Assembly: GCF_002157225.2 (NCBI RefSeq)
Contig: NZ_CP020038.1
Coordinates: 2,820,501 to 2,884,500 of the forward strand
Length of the DNA stretch: 64,000 bases
DNA from: Agarilytica rhodophyticola
GTDB taxonomy: Bacteria > Pseudomonadota > Gammaproteobacteria > Pseudomonadales > Cellvibrionaceae
Direction of reading: 5' to 3'
Part shown: positions 29,109 to 36,059 of the stretch, one piece after another
How positions within the stretch are numbered: position 1 is the stretch's first letter
Layout of the letters: every line of letters begins with the position of its first letter
The notes under the pieces: generated by a model
The model's input: the letters and a program-made list of their open reading frames with translations, nothing else
The model's database searches: none
Told to the model about the DNA's origin: nothing
Made by a program: the position numbers and the translations under genes

Positions 29109-29565
29109 TGTGCAAATTGGTACTTGGAAATGCTCGTGCTGTGGTGAAGATGCCAAGGTTTTTCAAACTAAAAAGCGTGGTGCTCACTTCTATACATATT
29201 GTGATGCGAGTGGTTGGAACCAGGGTACGCGTGCAGCACGTCAAAACAAAATATGGCGTGAGGCATCGTTTAAACCGGGTTTAACCGTCACTAGACCGTC
29301 CAATGTAACCGAAAGTGAACCGAATGTCGTAACCGAGGTAAGCGAAGACGAACCGATCGTAACAACCGAATTAACCGAAGTTGAAGTGATCGCAGAGACC
29401 GAGCTAACCGAAAATTTAGGCGAAGTTGAAACCGACTTTAATCCAAATGAAGCGGCGGAGCCGTCGAGCGAATTGGAGGAGTCTGGTTCGCGCTTGCCTA
29501 ATATTGTTGCCGGTATCGCTTTGATTGGAAGTGCTATAGGGGGCTGGCTGTGGACGAATCATTGA
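29092..29565 (+). CDS. Zinc-knuckle protein with Thr-Glu repeats and C-terminal membrane anchor
   Basis: 157 aa in three parts: an N-terminal zinc ribbon-like region (WKCSCCGEDAKVF, with a further Cys), a central acidic low-complexity region of repeated VTE/LTE units (about residues 65-115), and a C-terminal transmembrane helix (VAGIALIGSAIGGWLW). The repeats are written with recurring AACCGA hexamers in DNA. It may tether a nucleic-acid-binding head to the virion or host membrane. No family recognised. Confidence 0.65.
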   Translation: MAKSDNVQIGTWKCSCCGEDAKVFQTKKRGAHFYTYCDASGWNQGTRAARQNKIWREASFKPGLTVTRPSNVTESEPNVVTEVSEDEPIVTTELTEVEVIAETELTENLGEVETDFNPNEAAEPSSELEESGSRLPNIVAGIALIGSAIGGWLWTNH

Positions 29566-30074
29566 TTGATCAGCTGATCAATAAATATGAAGCCGATGAG
29601 CAAAAGCCAAAAGATGAAGTTGCGTCGGTTGAAAGTAAGTCGGTCGATCCTGGCGAGAATGCACAAAATTTATCGAAGCTAACGGTTAAAGGTATTGAAA
29701 TTCTAGGTAAGGCAATGGATCGTCGTGTAGGTTTTCAAGATGATGTATTTGAGGAGGGAAAGAAGGAGCTTTCTCCATTTTTTGAAAAATATAATCTGGG
29801 TATCGGTGTTGATTCTGTGCCGTACTCGCCAGAACTTCGATTTGGTTGGTTTATAGGTAAATTACTTAAGTCCACATGGTTGGTTGTTCAATCATTGAAA
29901 AAGCAGGATAAGAAAAAAGAGGCACAAAAAGATGGCGATAAACGAGAACACAATGTTGCCGAACCGCCACACGCTGTATCTAGCGAGGAGCGGCCACGGG
30001 AAGAGCCAGTGCATGATAAGGAAGGCGGAGCCGCTAGCCCGTGGTTCGAGGGTGATTCTATGGGACACGAATAA
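29550..30074 (+). CDS. Hypothetical protein overlapping the packaging ATPase gene
   Basis: 174 aa from GTG 29550, with AGGGGG upstream. It has a hydrophilic N-terminus, a middle part with one moderately hydrophobic helix (RFGWFIGKLLKSTWLVVQSL), and a charged Lys/Glu-rich tail. The last 47 codons lie in a different frame over the ATPase start and Walker A region. The low-complexity tail fits overprinting. Function unknown. Confidence 0.6.
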   Translation: MDESLIDQLINKYEADEQKPKDEVASVESKSVDPGENAQNLSKLTVKGIEILGKAMDRRVGFQDDVFEEGKKELSPFFEKYNLGIGVDSVPYSPELRFGWFIGKLLKSTWLVVQSLKKQDKKKEAQKDGDKREHNVAEPPHAVSSEERPREEPVHDKEGGAASPWFEGDSMGHE

Positions 30075-30600
30075 AGACCACAGAAAATATCAAGGGACAA
30101 CGGTGTATGGTTTTAATAAGCCTGCAAAGTTTTTTGACGCTTTGCGACGCTCTGTTGAAAGTGGTAAGGGTTTTAAAATTGCTTATACAGGTGAAGGTGA
30201 CACTGAGCTTTTTGAGGATTTTTGCGCGGTTATTTGGAGTGTGCTCGATGGAAATAAAGAGACACATGTTGTTGCTGAAGAGTACGGGGCTGCATGTGAA
30301 GGAGCGGGGCCAATACAAATTAAAAGACATCCGTATCATAAAAAATGCTGGCAAGAAGGGCGTAAATATAACTTGATTTGGCAGGCGACAAGCCAGCGTC
30401 CTCAGTCGATAAGCAAGGACGCTGTTGAAAATGCCGGTATTATCTGGGCGGGCAGTATGGGTTTAAATGCTGCTAAGCGTGTGGGTGCTGAAATAGATGT
30501 AAAAGTTGATCAGCTAAGGGCGTTGAGAGTGGGGGAATTTTATCGCTGGGATATTTCCGGTGATACTGAAAAAGTAAAAGTGTTTACACCTAAAAAATGA
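29932..30600 (+). CDS. Genome-packaging-type ATPase (PM2 P9 / PRD1 P9-like, FtsK-HerA fold)
   Basis: 222-aa P-loop ATPase expected to drive genome packaging or assembly of a membrane-containing capsid. Walker A is ARSGHGKSQ near residue 20, Walker B is THVVAEEYG near residue 112, and IWQATSQRPQSISKDAVENA is the sensor region typical of FtsK/HerA packaging ATPases. Small size and position before the capsid gene match PM2-like viruses. ATG 29932 has GAGG about 9 nt upstream. The start overlaps the preceding gene by 143 bp. Confidence 0.87.
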   Translation: MAINENTMLPNRHTLYLARSGHGKSQCMIRKAEPLARGSRVILWDTNKDHRKYQGTTVYGFNKPAKFFDALRRSVESGKGFKIAYTGEGDTELFEDFCAVIWSVLDGNKETHVVAEEYGAACEGAGPIQIKRHPYHKKCWQEGRKYNLIWQATSQRPQSISKDAVENAGIIWAGSMGLNAAKRVGAEIDVKVDQLRALRVGEFYRWDISGDTEKVKVFTPKK

Positions 30601-30608
30601 TCATTTTT

Positions 30609-30668
30609 AACCGAAGTAACCGAACTATTAAACCGAAGTAACCGAACTATGGTCGACGATTAACCGAA
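30609..30668. repeat. AACCGAA repeat array upstream of capsid genes
   Basis: AACCGAA occurs at 30609, 30618, 30631, 30640 and 30662. Spacing alternates 9 and 13 bp, giving a 22-bp unit repeated about 2.5 times, with one slot (30653) degenerate. The same motif recurs in the coding region 29283-29435. The array sits 68 bp before the first structural-block gene, next to a TATATAAAA stretch, so activator binding to a late promoter is one reading; iterons are another. Confidence 0.72.
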
Positions 30669-30735
30669 GTGTCCTGTTTTATATAAAAGCAATTTAAAAA
30701 AATATTTGAAAAATTAGCTTTGGCGGGACAATTTT

Positions 30736-30918
30736 ATGAATCCATTGAGAGACGTTCGACAATCTGTCGAGCGAAATGTTGATACAAAAATCGCGGTGTC
30801 TACAGCGGTAGGTGTTGCAGGGATGGGCTTAGTTGCGTATCTCTTTCACAAGTCGAATGTGAAAGCACTTAAAAAAGTGGCTGATATTGCGACTGCAAAA
30901 AAGACAGGGGGTAAATAA
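30736..30918 (+). CDS. Small membrane protein preceding the capsid gene
   Basis: 60 aa with one hydrophobic helix (VSTAVGVAGMGLVAYLF) between an N-terminal polar part and a basic C-terminal tail (KALKKVADIATAKKTGGK). Located 2 nt before the capsid gene. In PM2 the capsid shell is tied to an internal membrane through small membrane proteins, and this is a position-based candidate for that role. Confidence 0.65.
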   Translation: MNPLRDVRQSVERNVDTKIAVSTAVGVAGMGLVAYLFHKSNVKALKKVADIATAKKTGGK

Positions 30919-30920
30919 TC

Positions 30921-31739
30921 ATGCGTATTGAAAAACGTATGCCCTCATTCAATTCTGTGAGTGCTGGTAACACTGCGTCAATTAGTTTGCCCATCGGTAG
31001 ACGGTATCACATGCTTTATCTGTTTTATTCAGGTATCACGCTTGCGCAAATGACTGAAATTCGCATCAAGGCGAACGGTAAAGTCTTTCAAAAGTTTAGC
31101 GCTACTGAGCGCGATATCATGAATCAGCACAAAAAGCTTGAGCCTGCCAACGGAATTTTAAGAATTCCGTTTGATCGTGTTGGCTTAAAGCGTCGAGACC
31201 AAGAGGAGTTGACCGCCGTTAATACTGCGGTTCCTGATGTTCGCGGTAATGCAATTAATTCATTCACACTTGAAATTGATATAGCCGAAGGTGTTACAGC
31301 GCCATCATTAAAAATTGAAGCGTCGCAAAGTGCAGCAATTCCAGGTGGCCCTGGTTTAATGATGAATATACGTCGTGAGTCGCGATCTATAAATGGCGCG
31401 GGTGAGCTTGAAGTTTCCGACTATCTTTATGGCACTCCCGTTTCGCAGTCGTTTGATTGCATGTATGCCATTCCAAGTGCTGGCTCTATTTCAAAAATTC
31501 GTATGGAGCGAAATCTTGAGACATTTTGGGAGCGATCAGCGGAGCTAAATGAAATGGTGCAATTTGATGGTGTGCGCCAACCTATTAGCCCTTGGTTTAG
31601 TGTCGATGGGCTTGAGCTTGGTTATGGTGGTAATGCTTTTGACCTTCGAAATTTAAATGACTTTCGTGTCATTTATAACTGCTCTGAAGCTATGACTGTA
31701 AAAAGTGTCTTCGAGTATATAGGTGTGCTCGGTAATTAA
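30921..31739 (+). CDS. Major capsid protein (PM2 P2-like, double jelly roll class)
   Basis: 272 aa, close to the 269 aa of PM2 P2. The N-terminal block SVSAGNTASISLPIGRRY followed by LFYSGITLAQM corresponds to the equivalent block of P2 as I recall it (AAGNSCSIKLPIG then LRYSGVTPSQI), and both end in an EYIGV/EYMGV-type segment. Expected to form pseudohexagonal trimers on an icosahedral shell. Strong ribosome-binding site (GGGGG). This is the main evidence that the element is a corticovirus relative. Confidence 0.85.
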   Translation: MRIEKRMPSFNSVSAGNTASISLPIGRRYHMLYLFYSGITLAQMTEIRIKANGKVFQKFSATERDIMNQHKKLEPANGILRIPFDRVGLKRRDQEELTAVNTAVPDVRGNAINSFTLEIDIAEGVTAPSLKIEASQSAAIPGGPGLMMNIRRESRSINGAGELEVSDYLYGTPVSQSFDCMYAIPSAGSISKIRMERNLETFWERSAELNEMVQFDGVRQPISPWFSVDGLELGYGGNAFDLRNLNDFRVIYNCSEAMTVKSVFEYIGVLGN

Positions 31740-31753
31740 TTGGCAGGTGAATT

Positions 31754-32026
31754 ATGTTTCGAGAGCTTTTAACAGACGTCGGTGGATTTTATCGTGACAT
31801 CAAAGTTGCGGAGGCAAGCGGCGTAAATACAGGGCGTGAAGTTGTGGGAGTGCGTCCTGAGACTGTGCCCGATCAAACGACTGTTGCAATACCTGAAAAC
31901 TCGGCGCGATCTGCGGTAACAGTAGATAATAATTTTTATGTGGGTGGTGTTGCAATAAATAAAAATATTTTATTTGCTACCGGTGGTGTTATTGCGACGC
32001 TGGCAATATCGCGTTTAGTGGGGTGA
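31754..32026 (+). CDS. Small membrane-anchored structural protein candidate
   Basis: 90 aa: a mainly polar N-terminal region and a C-terminal hydrophobic helix (ILFATGGVIATLAISRLVG). No recognised family. It follows the capsid gene with AGGTGA as ribosome-binding site and fits the set of single-span proteins expected in the internal virion membrane. Confidence 0.6.
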   Translation: MFRELLTDVGGFYRDIKVAEASGVNTGREVVGVRPETVPDQTTVAIPENSARSAVTVDNNFYVGGVAINKNILFATGGVIATLAISRLVG

Positions 32027-32030
32027 TGAT

Positions 32031-32252
32031 ATGAATCCTGCAAGTTTATTGGGTGGGGGCGGCGCATCTCTTCAGCAAAGCGCGAGTTCTGGCGCTAGCG
32101 GAACTGGCGGTGATAGTAGTGGCAGCTCCGCTAGTGGTGTAAAAAATATATCGTTCGGCGGTGGCAACCCAAACACTGTTGGCGGTTTTTTTTCTAATCC
32201 ACTTGTACTTGTTGCTGCTGTTGCTGGTATTTATTTGGTAATGAAAAAATGA
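32031..32252 (+). CDS. Gly/Ser-rich protein with C-terminal membrane helix
   Basis: 73 aa: a flexible Gly/Ser/Ala-rich N-terminal half and one C-terminal transmembrane helix (FFSNPLVLVAAVAGIYLVM) ending in two lysines. Consistent with a minor virion membrane protein. Stop overlaps the next start (ATGA). Confidence 0.6.
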   Translation: MNPASLLGGGGASLQQSASSGASGTGGDSSGSSASGVKNISFGGGNPNTVGGFFSNPLVLVAAVAGIYLVMKK

Positions 32253-32605
32253 TTAGCATTATTAAAAAGCCATGGACAAGCGATACTGACGATAAATTTA
32301 AAATATCGGGCGCCGGTGATTTGCATATTATTCGTGATCAAGTAAAAAACGGTATTGCGGAGCTGTGGCATTGTAAAAGTAAAAAATCAGAGGGGTGGGC
32401 GGTAACGCGAGTTGATGAGCCAAACGAGTTTTGTTTGGTTCTCGGTGAAGGTTCGGGCATAAAAGAATTCGTGCCTTACTTTGTTAAATATGCGCATAAA
32501 ATGGGATTAGATTTGCGTGTACACGTCCAGCGTCGCGGCATGATAAGAATAATGCAATCTATGGGTTTTGAGTTAAACGAATATGTGTTGAGGTGTAAAA
32601 AATAA
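32249..32605 (+). CDS. GNAT-like prophage protein of unknown role
   Basis: 118 aa, soluble. The C-terminal part (YAHKMGLDLRVHVQRRGMIR then SMGFELNEYVLRC) resembles the end of a GNAT acetyltransferase fold, where a helix is followed by the strand with the GFE turn. The acetyl-CoA binding Q/RxxGxG/A motif is not evident, so activity is doubtful. It sits between membrane-protein genes, overlapping both neighbours. Confidence 0.5.
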   Translation: MISIIKKPWTSDTDDKFKISGAGDLHIIRDQVKNGIAELWHCKSKKSEGWAVTRVDEPNEFCLVLGEGSGIKEFVPYFVKYAHKMGLDLRVHVQRRGMIRIMQSMGFELNEYVLRCKK

Positions 32606-33216
32606 TGTCTACAAGTAGTCGAAGTCGCTCATCACAAAATACAAGCAGTACTAATTCAACGCGTGATACTACAACGACATCCGGTGATAATCGAGTAACA
32701 GACTCTGGCAATATCGGCGGCAATGTAACGCTTGGGGAAACAACAGGTAATGTCACGATAGAGCAAACGGATTTCGGTGCGCTGGATGCTGCGCAAGAAA
32801 TTAATATAGCAGCACTGGATTTTGGCGCGGATGCACTGGAAACCGTCGACGAAATAGCGGACGGCTCGGTAAGTGCCGTCGCTAACATTGCTGAGGACTC
32901 AATAGCTAGCGCAAATGGATTGGCTGAGGATGCGCTAGATATCGCAGGGGATGCGCTGACAGATAGTTTTAACTTCGGTGAGTTTGCAGTGAATGAAATT
33001 AGTGAATCAAATCAAACGTTGATTTCTGAAACTGTGGACGCGTTGCAATTTTTTTCGCAGCAGAATGCGCAAGTCACTGATAGGGCTTTAGCTTTTGCTA
33101 CAACTGCAAATACAAGCGAGGGGGCCTTGGTTGCTCAAGATGGTATAAAAACGGTGGGTTTAGTTGGTGGCGCTGTTGCGCTGGGTCTTGTTGCGTTAAG
33201 TTTTAAGGGGAAATGA
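32605..33216 (+). CDS. Ser/Thr- and Ala-rich structural protein with C-terminal membrane helix
   Basis: 203 aa: a Ser/Thr/Arg-rich start, a repetitive beta-like stretch (GNIGGNVTLGETTGNVTIEQ), a long Ala/Asp/Glu-rich helical region with heptad character, and a final hydrophobic helix (VGLVGGAVALGLVALSF). Shape suggests a fibre or cement-like protein anchored in the virion membrane. Role inferred from position only. Confidence 0.6.
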   Translation: MSTSSRSRSSQNTSSTNSTRDTTTTSGDNRVTDSGNIGGNVTLGETTGNVTIEQTDFGALDAAQEINIAALDFGADALETVDEIADGSVSAVANIAEDSIASANGLAEDALDIAGDALTDSFNFGEFAVNEISESNQTLISETVDALQFFSQQNAQVTDRALAFATTANTSEGALVAQDGIKTVGLVGGAVALGLVALSFKGK

Positions 33217-33219
33217 TAA

Positions 33220-34623
33220 ATGTCTCAAGGTGAAATACCTATTTTATTAGAGCCGAATCAAGAAGAGAGAAAAGTTGATTTTGCTGGCGACTTTCTCTTT
33301 TTAAAAGAGTCGGCGAGACCTGTTAAGGTTATTGTTGACGGCCAGCCGATTACTATGCGCGAAGGTGATAAGCGCGTGTTTAGAAGAAGTGAACCGGGAA
33401 GGCTTGCTTTTGATAACTTTCAAGTGACAAATAAAAGTGATCTATCATTACGTTGTGTTTTTGTAGCGGGAACCGGTGACTATAATAGTCAAGTTGTGAG
33501 GGGTGAATTTACTGTATCTGAAAATATTCAAACGACAGCTCTGGCAACAAATTCTCTCCCGCTCAATATTAAAAAGACCTTTGGTTATGTTGATATAAAT
33601 CCTGTTAGTTATGAAAGAAATGAGGAATTTATAAGGACGCAAGTATTTGATACTGTTAACGAAGGTTTACATAGGTCATTGTTTTTATTTGATGGCTTTG
33701 TTTGGAGTGTGACTAAAACGCAATTAAGAAAATTTTCTATGTCTGGTGCGCTTCTTGAATCTCATGCGATTAGCGGTGATGGAGATGCTTTTGATAGTGG
33801 TCTTAGGGGTGCAGCTGTAACGCCTGAGGGCATTGTATACATTGTTGGGCTTCGCGTTATTGGTAGGTTAGACATGAACACCAAGTCATATAGTGTTATA
33901 TATACGAATCCGGCAGGCCAGTTTTTCCCTGAGATAGGGGTTGCTTATAGAAATGGTTTTTTAACACTTATAAGGCGTTCTGATTCGAATAGTATTACTT
34001 TTTCAAGATTTAATGTGTTAACGCTAGAGATAGAAGATGTTGTTGTCGGTGTAACTGAGAGCAATGGTGCTTTAAATCGATTAAGTTATTATGAAAAAGA
34101 TGATTTGTTGCTTATCGGAAATTCGACGGGGCGCACTTTTTTCTATGATGCAGAAACGCTGCAATATACAGGTGTTCAAAAACTACTAGCAATTAACTCA
34201 CCTCTATATGTTCCAGAGTTTAATTTACAAGTTGAATATATTACTGATGCTTATGTGTTTCGTGTGATTGATCCTGTTGATTATGTCGCGAGGCTTTATA
34301 TCCAGGATGGGAGTGACGTAACGACAAGAAATGAATTTTTGATATCGGGCGATGCTGTGTTTTTTCCACGTGGCGATAAGACTGTCATGCGTGGAGAAAT
34401 ATTAAAATATATATTGCAGGGGTTGTCGGCAGGTAGAGTTATTGAAGAAAACTATATGGATTATGTTACGTCGCTAACGTATTCGGATGGTAGAAATAAT
34501 ATTGTAAAGAGTGCCGGTTCTGCGACGTTTTCTTATCGTGGTTATAGCGATGTTGGTGAGCTTATATTGCCGTCTGAAGTTGAAGTAAAAATTATGCCTG
34601 AGTATTTAACAGAGGTAGTGTGA
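33220..34623 (+). CDS. Putative spike / receptor-binding protein
   Basis: 467 aa, the largest structural-block product. It starts with a beta-rich N-terminal domain (about residues 1-110). A middle region follows with repeated SLFLFDGFVWSV, RGAAVTPEGIVYIVGLRV and YRNGFLTLIRRSDSN segments, spaced like propeller blades, and the C-terminus is beta-rich. PM2 places its spike P1 among late genes; this is the best candidate here by size and position. No detectable motif for host binding. Confidence 0.55.
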   Translation: MSQGEIPILLEPNQEERKVDFAGDFLFLKESARPVKVIVDGQPITMREGDKRVFRRSEPGRLAFDNFQVTNKSDLSLRCVFVAGTGDYNSQVVRGEFTVSENIQTTALATNSLPLNIKKTFGYVDINPVSYERNEEFIRTQVFDTVNEGLHRSLFLFDGFVWSVTKTQLRKFSMSGALLESHAISGDGDAFDSGLRGAAVTPEGIVYIVGLRVIGRLDMNTKSYSVIYTNPAGQFFPEIGVAYRNGFLTLIRRSDSNSITFSRFNVLTLEIEDVVVGVTESNGALNRLSYYEKDDLLLIGNSTGRTFFYDAETLQYTGVQKLLAINSPLYVPEFNLQVEYITDAYVFRVIDPVDYVARLYIQDGSDVTTRNEFLISGDAVFFPRGDKTVMRGEILKYILQGLSAGRVIEENYMDYVTSLTYSDGRNNIVKSAGSATFSYRGYSDVGELILPSEVEVKIMPEYLTEVV

Positions 34624-35102
34624 TGAGTGCATTTGTAATTGTGGGTCGTTTTTTTGATTTTTTAAATGAGTTGTTTGGTGGTAGCGAGGTTATAAATGTG
34701 AATGATAATAGGCCTCGCGGGATTAGAAATAATAATCCTGGTAATTTGGTGTTAACTGCAATTCCATGGCGCGGGAAAATTCCGCCGTCAAGAAATACAG
34801 ATGGGCGTTTTGAGCAATTCGAAAATCCGATTTATGGAATTCGTGCGCTATTTATGGATTTGCGTAACGATGTGCGTAAGGGGACTAATACTATCGAAAA
34901 ATTAATTAACGAGTTTGCGCCGTCTCACGAAAATAATACTGGTGCATATATTATGGCTGTCGCCAATGCTGTTGGTAAATCTTCAGATGTGCCGATAGAT
35001 GAGGATGATTATGTCCCGTTGATAAATGCAATTATTCGCCATGAGAATGGTGTTAATCCATTTACTGACGAAGATATAAAGGAGGCTATTGCGTTGGCAT
35101 GA
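34623..35102 (+). CDS. Muramidase-like virion protein
   Basis: 159 aa. RPRGIRNNNPGNL is the signature of a phage family often annotated as structural P5-like lytic proteins. It is followed by RFEQFENPIYGIRALFMDLRN, typical of lysozyme-like/transglycosylase-related domains. A short hydrophobic start could associate with the membrane. Likely peptidoglycan-cutting for entry or exit. Overlaps the spike candidate by one base. Confidence 0.72.
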   Translation: MSAFVIVGRFFDFLNELFGGSEVINVNDNRPRGIRNNNPGNLVLTAIPWRGKIPPSRNTDGRFEQFENPIYGIRALFMDLRNDVRKGTNTIEKLINEFAPSHENNTGAYIMAVANAVGKSSDVPIDEDDYVPLINAIIRHENGVNPFTDEDIKEAIALA

Positions 35103-35362
35103 AATTATTAACAAAAGAGCATCGTTCGTTGTTGATAACCGTCGGGGTTATTGGTGCTGGGATTTTATACATTGGTGGGCGTGGTGCTGGTGCGGTTGCT
35201 CGATCTGCCGCCGCCGCTGGTAACGCTGTAAATCCAACGAACCGTCATAATATATTTGCTGAAGGTGTCAATTCCATTGGTGATATTTTGAATGATGGCG
35301 TAGATGACGACGATTTTTCGTTAGGTGCGTGGATATTCGATATTACGCATCCGGGGCAATAA
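35099..35362 (+). CDS. Small membrane protein
   Basis: 87 aa with one hydrophobic helix near the N-terminus (LLITVGVIGAGILYIGG), a Gly/Ala-rich linker and an acidic end (DDGVDDDDF-like). Start overlaps the muramidase-like stop (ATGA). A virion membrane or lysis accessory role is possible; no family recognised. Confidence 0.57.
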   Translation: MKLLTKEHRSLLITVGVIGAGILYIGGRGAGAVARSAAAAGNAVNPTNRHNIFAEGVNSIGDILNDGVDDDDFSLGAWIFDITHPGQ

Positions 35363-35364
35363 AT

Positions 35365-35475
35365 ATGGGTAATGATTTACGTGGGTTTGTAATAGCGGTT
35401 GCTGCAACTGTTGTCGGTGCGGTTTTGGCAGAAATCGCAAAAAATGAGCTAAAACAAAAAGGTCTGATTCAATGA
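35365..35475 (+). CDS. Very small membrane protein (36 aa)
   Basis: ATG 35365, 2 nt after the previous stop. One transmembrane helix (FVIAVAATVVGAVLAEI) and a basic tail (KNELKQKG). Stop overlaps the next start in ATGA fashion. Its tight coupling to both neighbours supports it being real despite its size. Confidence 0.52.
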   Translation: MGNDLRGFVIAVAATVVGAVLAEIAKNELKQKGLIQ

Positions 35476-35603
35476 TAGAGTTTATTAATTATGTTGCTGT
35501 GAGTGGTGATGCTGTAACGACTGAAGGTGTTGTTGCTGCAATAGCAATGGGTTTGCTTTGCTGGCGTGAAAGTAAGTTGCAAAGGTTAAAAAAAGAACAG
35601 TAA
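35472..35603 (+). CDS. Very small membrane protein (43 aa), last prophage gene
   Basis: ATG 35472 overlaps the previous stop. One hydrophobic helix (EGVVAAIAMGLLCW) and a strongly basic end (RESKLQRLKKEQ), a holin-like shape, though the same shape fits a virion peptide. A clear terminator follows at 35624. Confidence 0.52.
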   Translation: MIEFINYVAVSGDAVTTEGVVAAIAMGLLCWRESKLQRLKKEQ

Positions 35604-35623
35604 AACTGAATCGAATAGTAAGT

Positions 35624-35650
35624 AAAAAGGCCGCAAATCGCGGCCTTTTT
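35624..35650 (+). terminator. Rho-independent terminator of the prophage late operon
   Basis: AAAAAGGCCGC, 5-nt loop, GCGGCCTTTTT and a further T: an 11-bp GC-rich stem with a T run, directly after the last prophage gene. As the A run makes it symmetrical, it may also stop tRNA-Asn transcription from the right. Confidence 0.88.
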
Positions 35651-35656
35651 TGTATC

Positions 35657-35707
35657 TGGCTCCGCCTGCTGGGCTCGAACCAGCGACCCAATGATTAACA
35701 GTCATTT
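35657..35707. repeat. attR (tRNA-Asn 3' part, reconstituted)
   Basis: 51 bp identical to 23138-23188. Here it forms the 3' part of the intact tRNA-Asn, so the phage-borne copy restored the gene on insertion. The element boundary lies within this repeat. Confidence 0.93.
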
Positions 35708-35732
35708 GCTCTACCAACTGAGCTAAGGCGGA
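35657..35732 (-). tRNA. tRNA-Asn (GTT)
   Basis: 76 nt on the minus strand, starting TCCGCCTTAGCTC and ending AGGCGGAGCCA with encoded CCA. The acceptor stem pairs fully. Anticodon loop CTGTTAA gives GTT. It is the insertion target of the prophage, and its 3' part is supplied by attR. Confidence 0.96.
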
Positions 35733-35874
35733 TCTGCAAGTGGGCTATTGCCCGAAAGAGCGCGTATAATATACGTCGCTTTTGTGAGTGTCAACTTTAA
35801 TTTTATTTAAATTTCAGCATCTAACTCTTTGTTTTTAATCGGTTTTCTAAAACTTGAACAAACTGATTAAAACT

Positions 35875-35951
<77 letters not shown>

Positions 35952-36059
35952 AGGGTTTTCCTCCCATCAATGGGAGGGCGCGTATTGTAATGAGTTAGTT
36001 TTTTTTCGGCAAGGGGTTATGCGTCAACAATCTTACTTTTTTTCAAATAGTTTGAATGT

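Larger units (their letters stand above)
23138..35707. mobile_element. Corticovirus-like (PM2-type) tailless prophage
   Basis: An element of about 12.5 kb between perfect 51-bp repeats of the tRNA-Asn 3' end. Order: integrase and repressor leftward, then small early genes, HUH replication initiator, membrane/zinc proteins, packaging-type ATPase, double-jelly-roll-type capsid protein, small membrane proteins, spike candidate and muramidase-like protein rightward. Tail, portal and large terminase genes are absent. The capsid N-terminus resembles PM2 P2, and the initiator and ATPase correspond in role to PM2 P12 and P9. Integrated PM2 relatives are known from aquatic bacteria; the family call is knowledge-based and was not checked by search. 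Confidence 0.88.
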
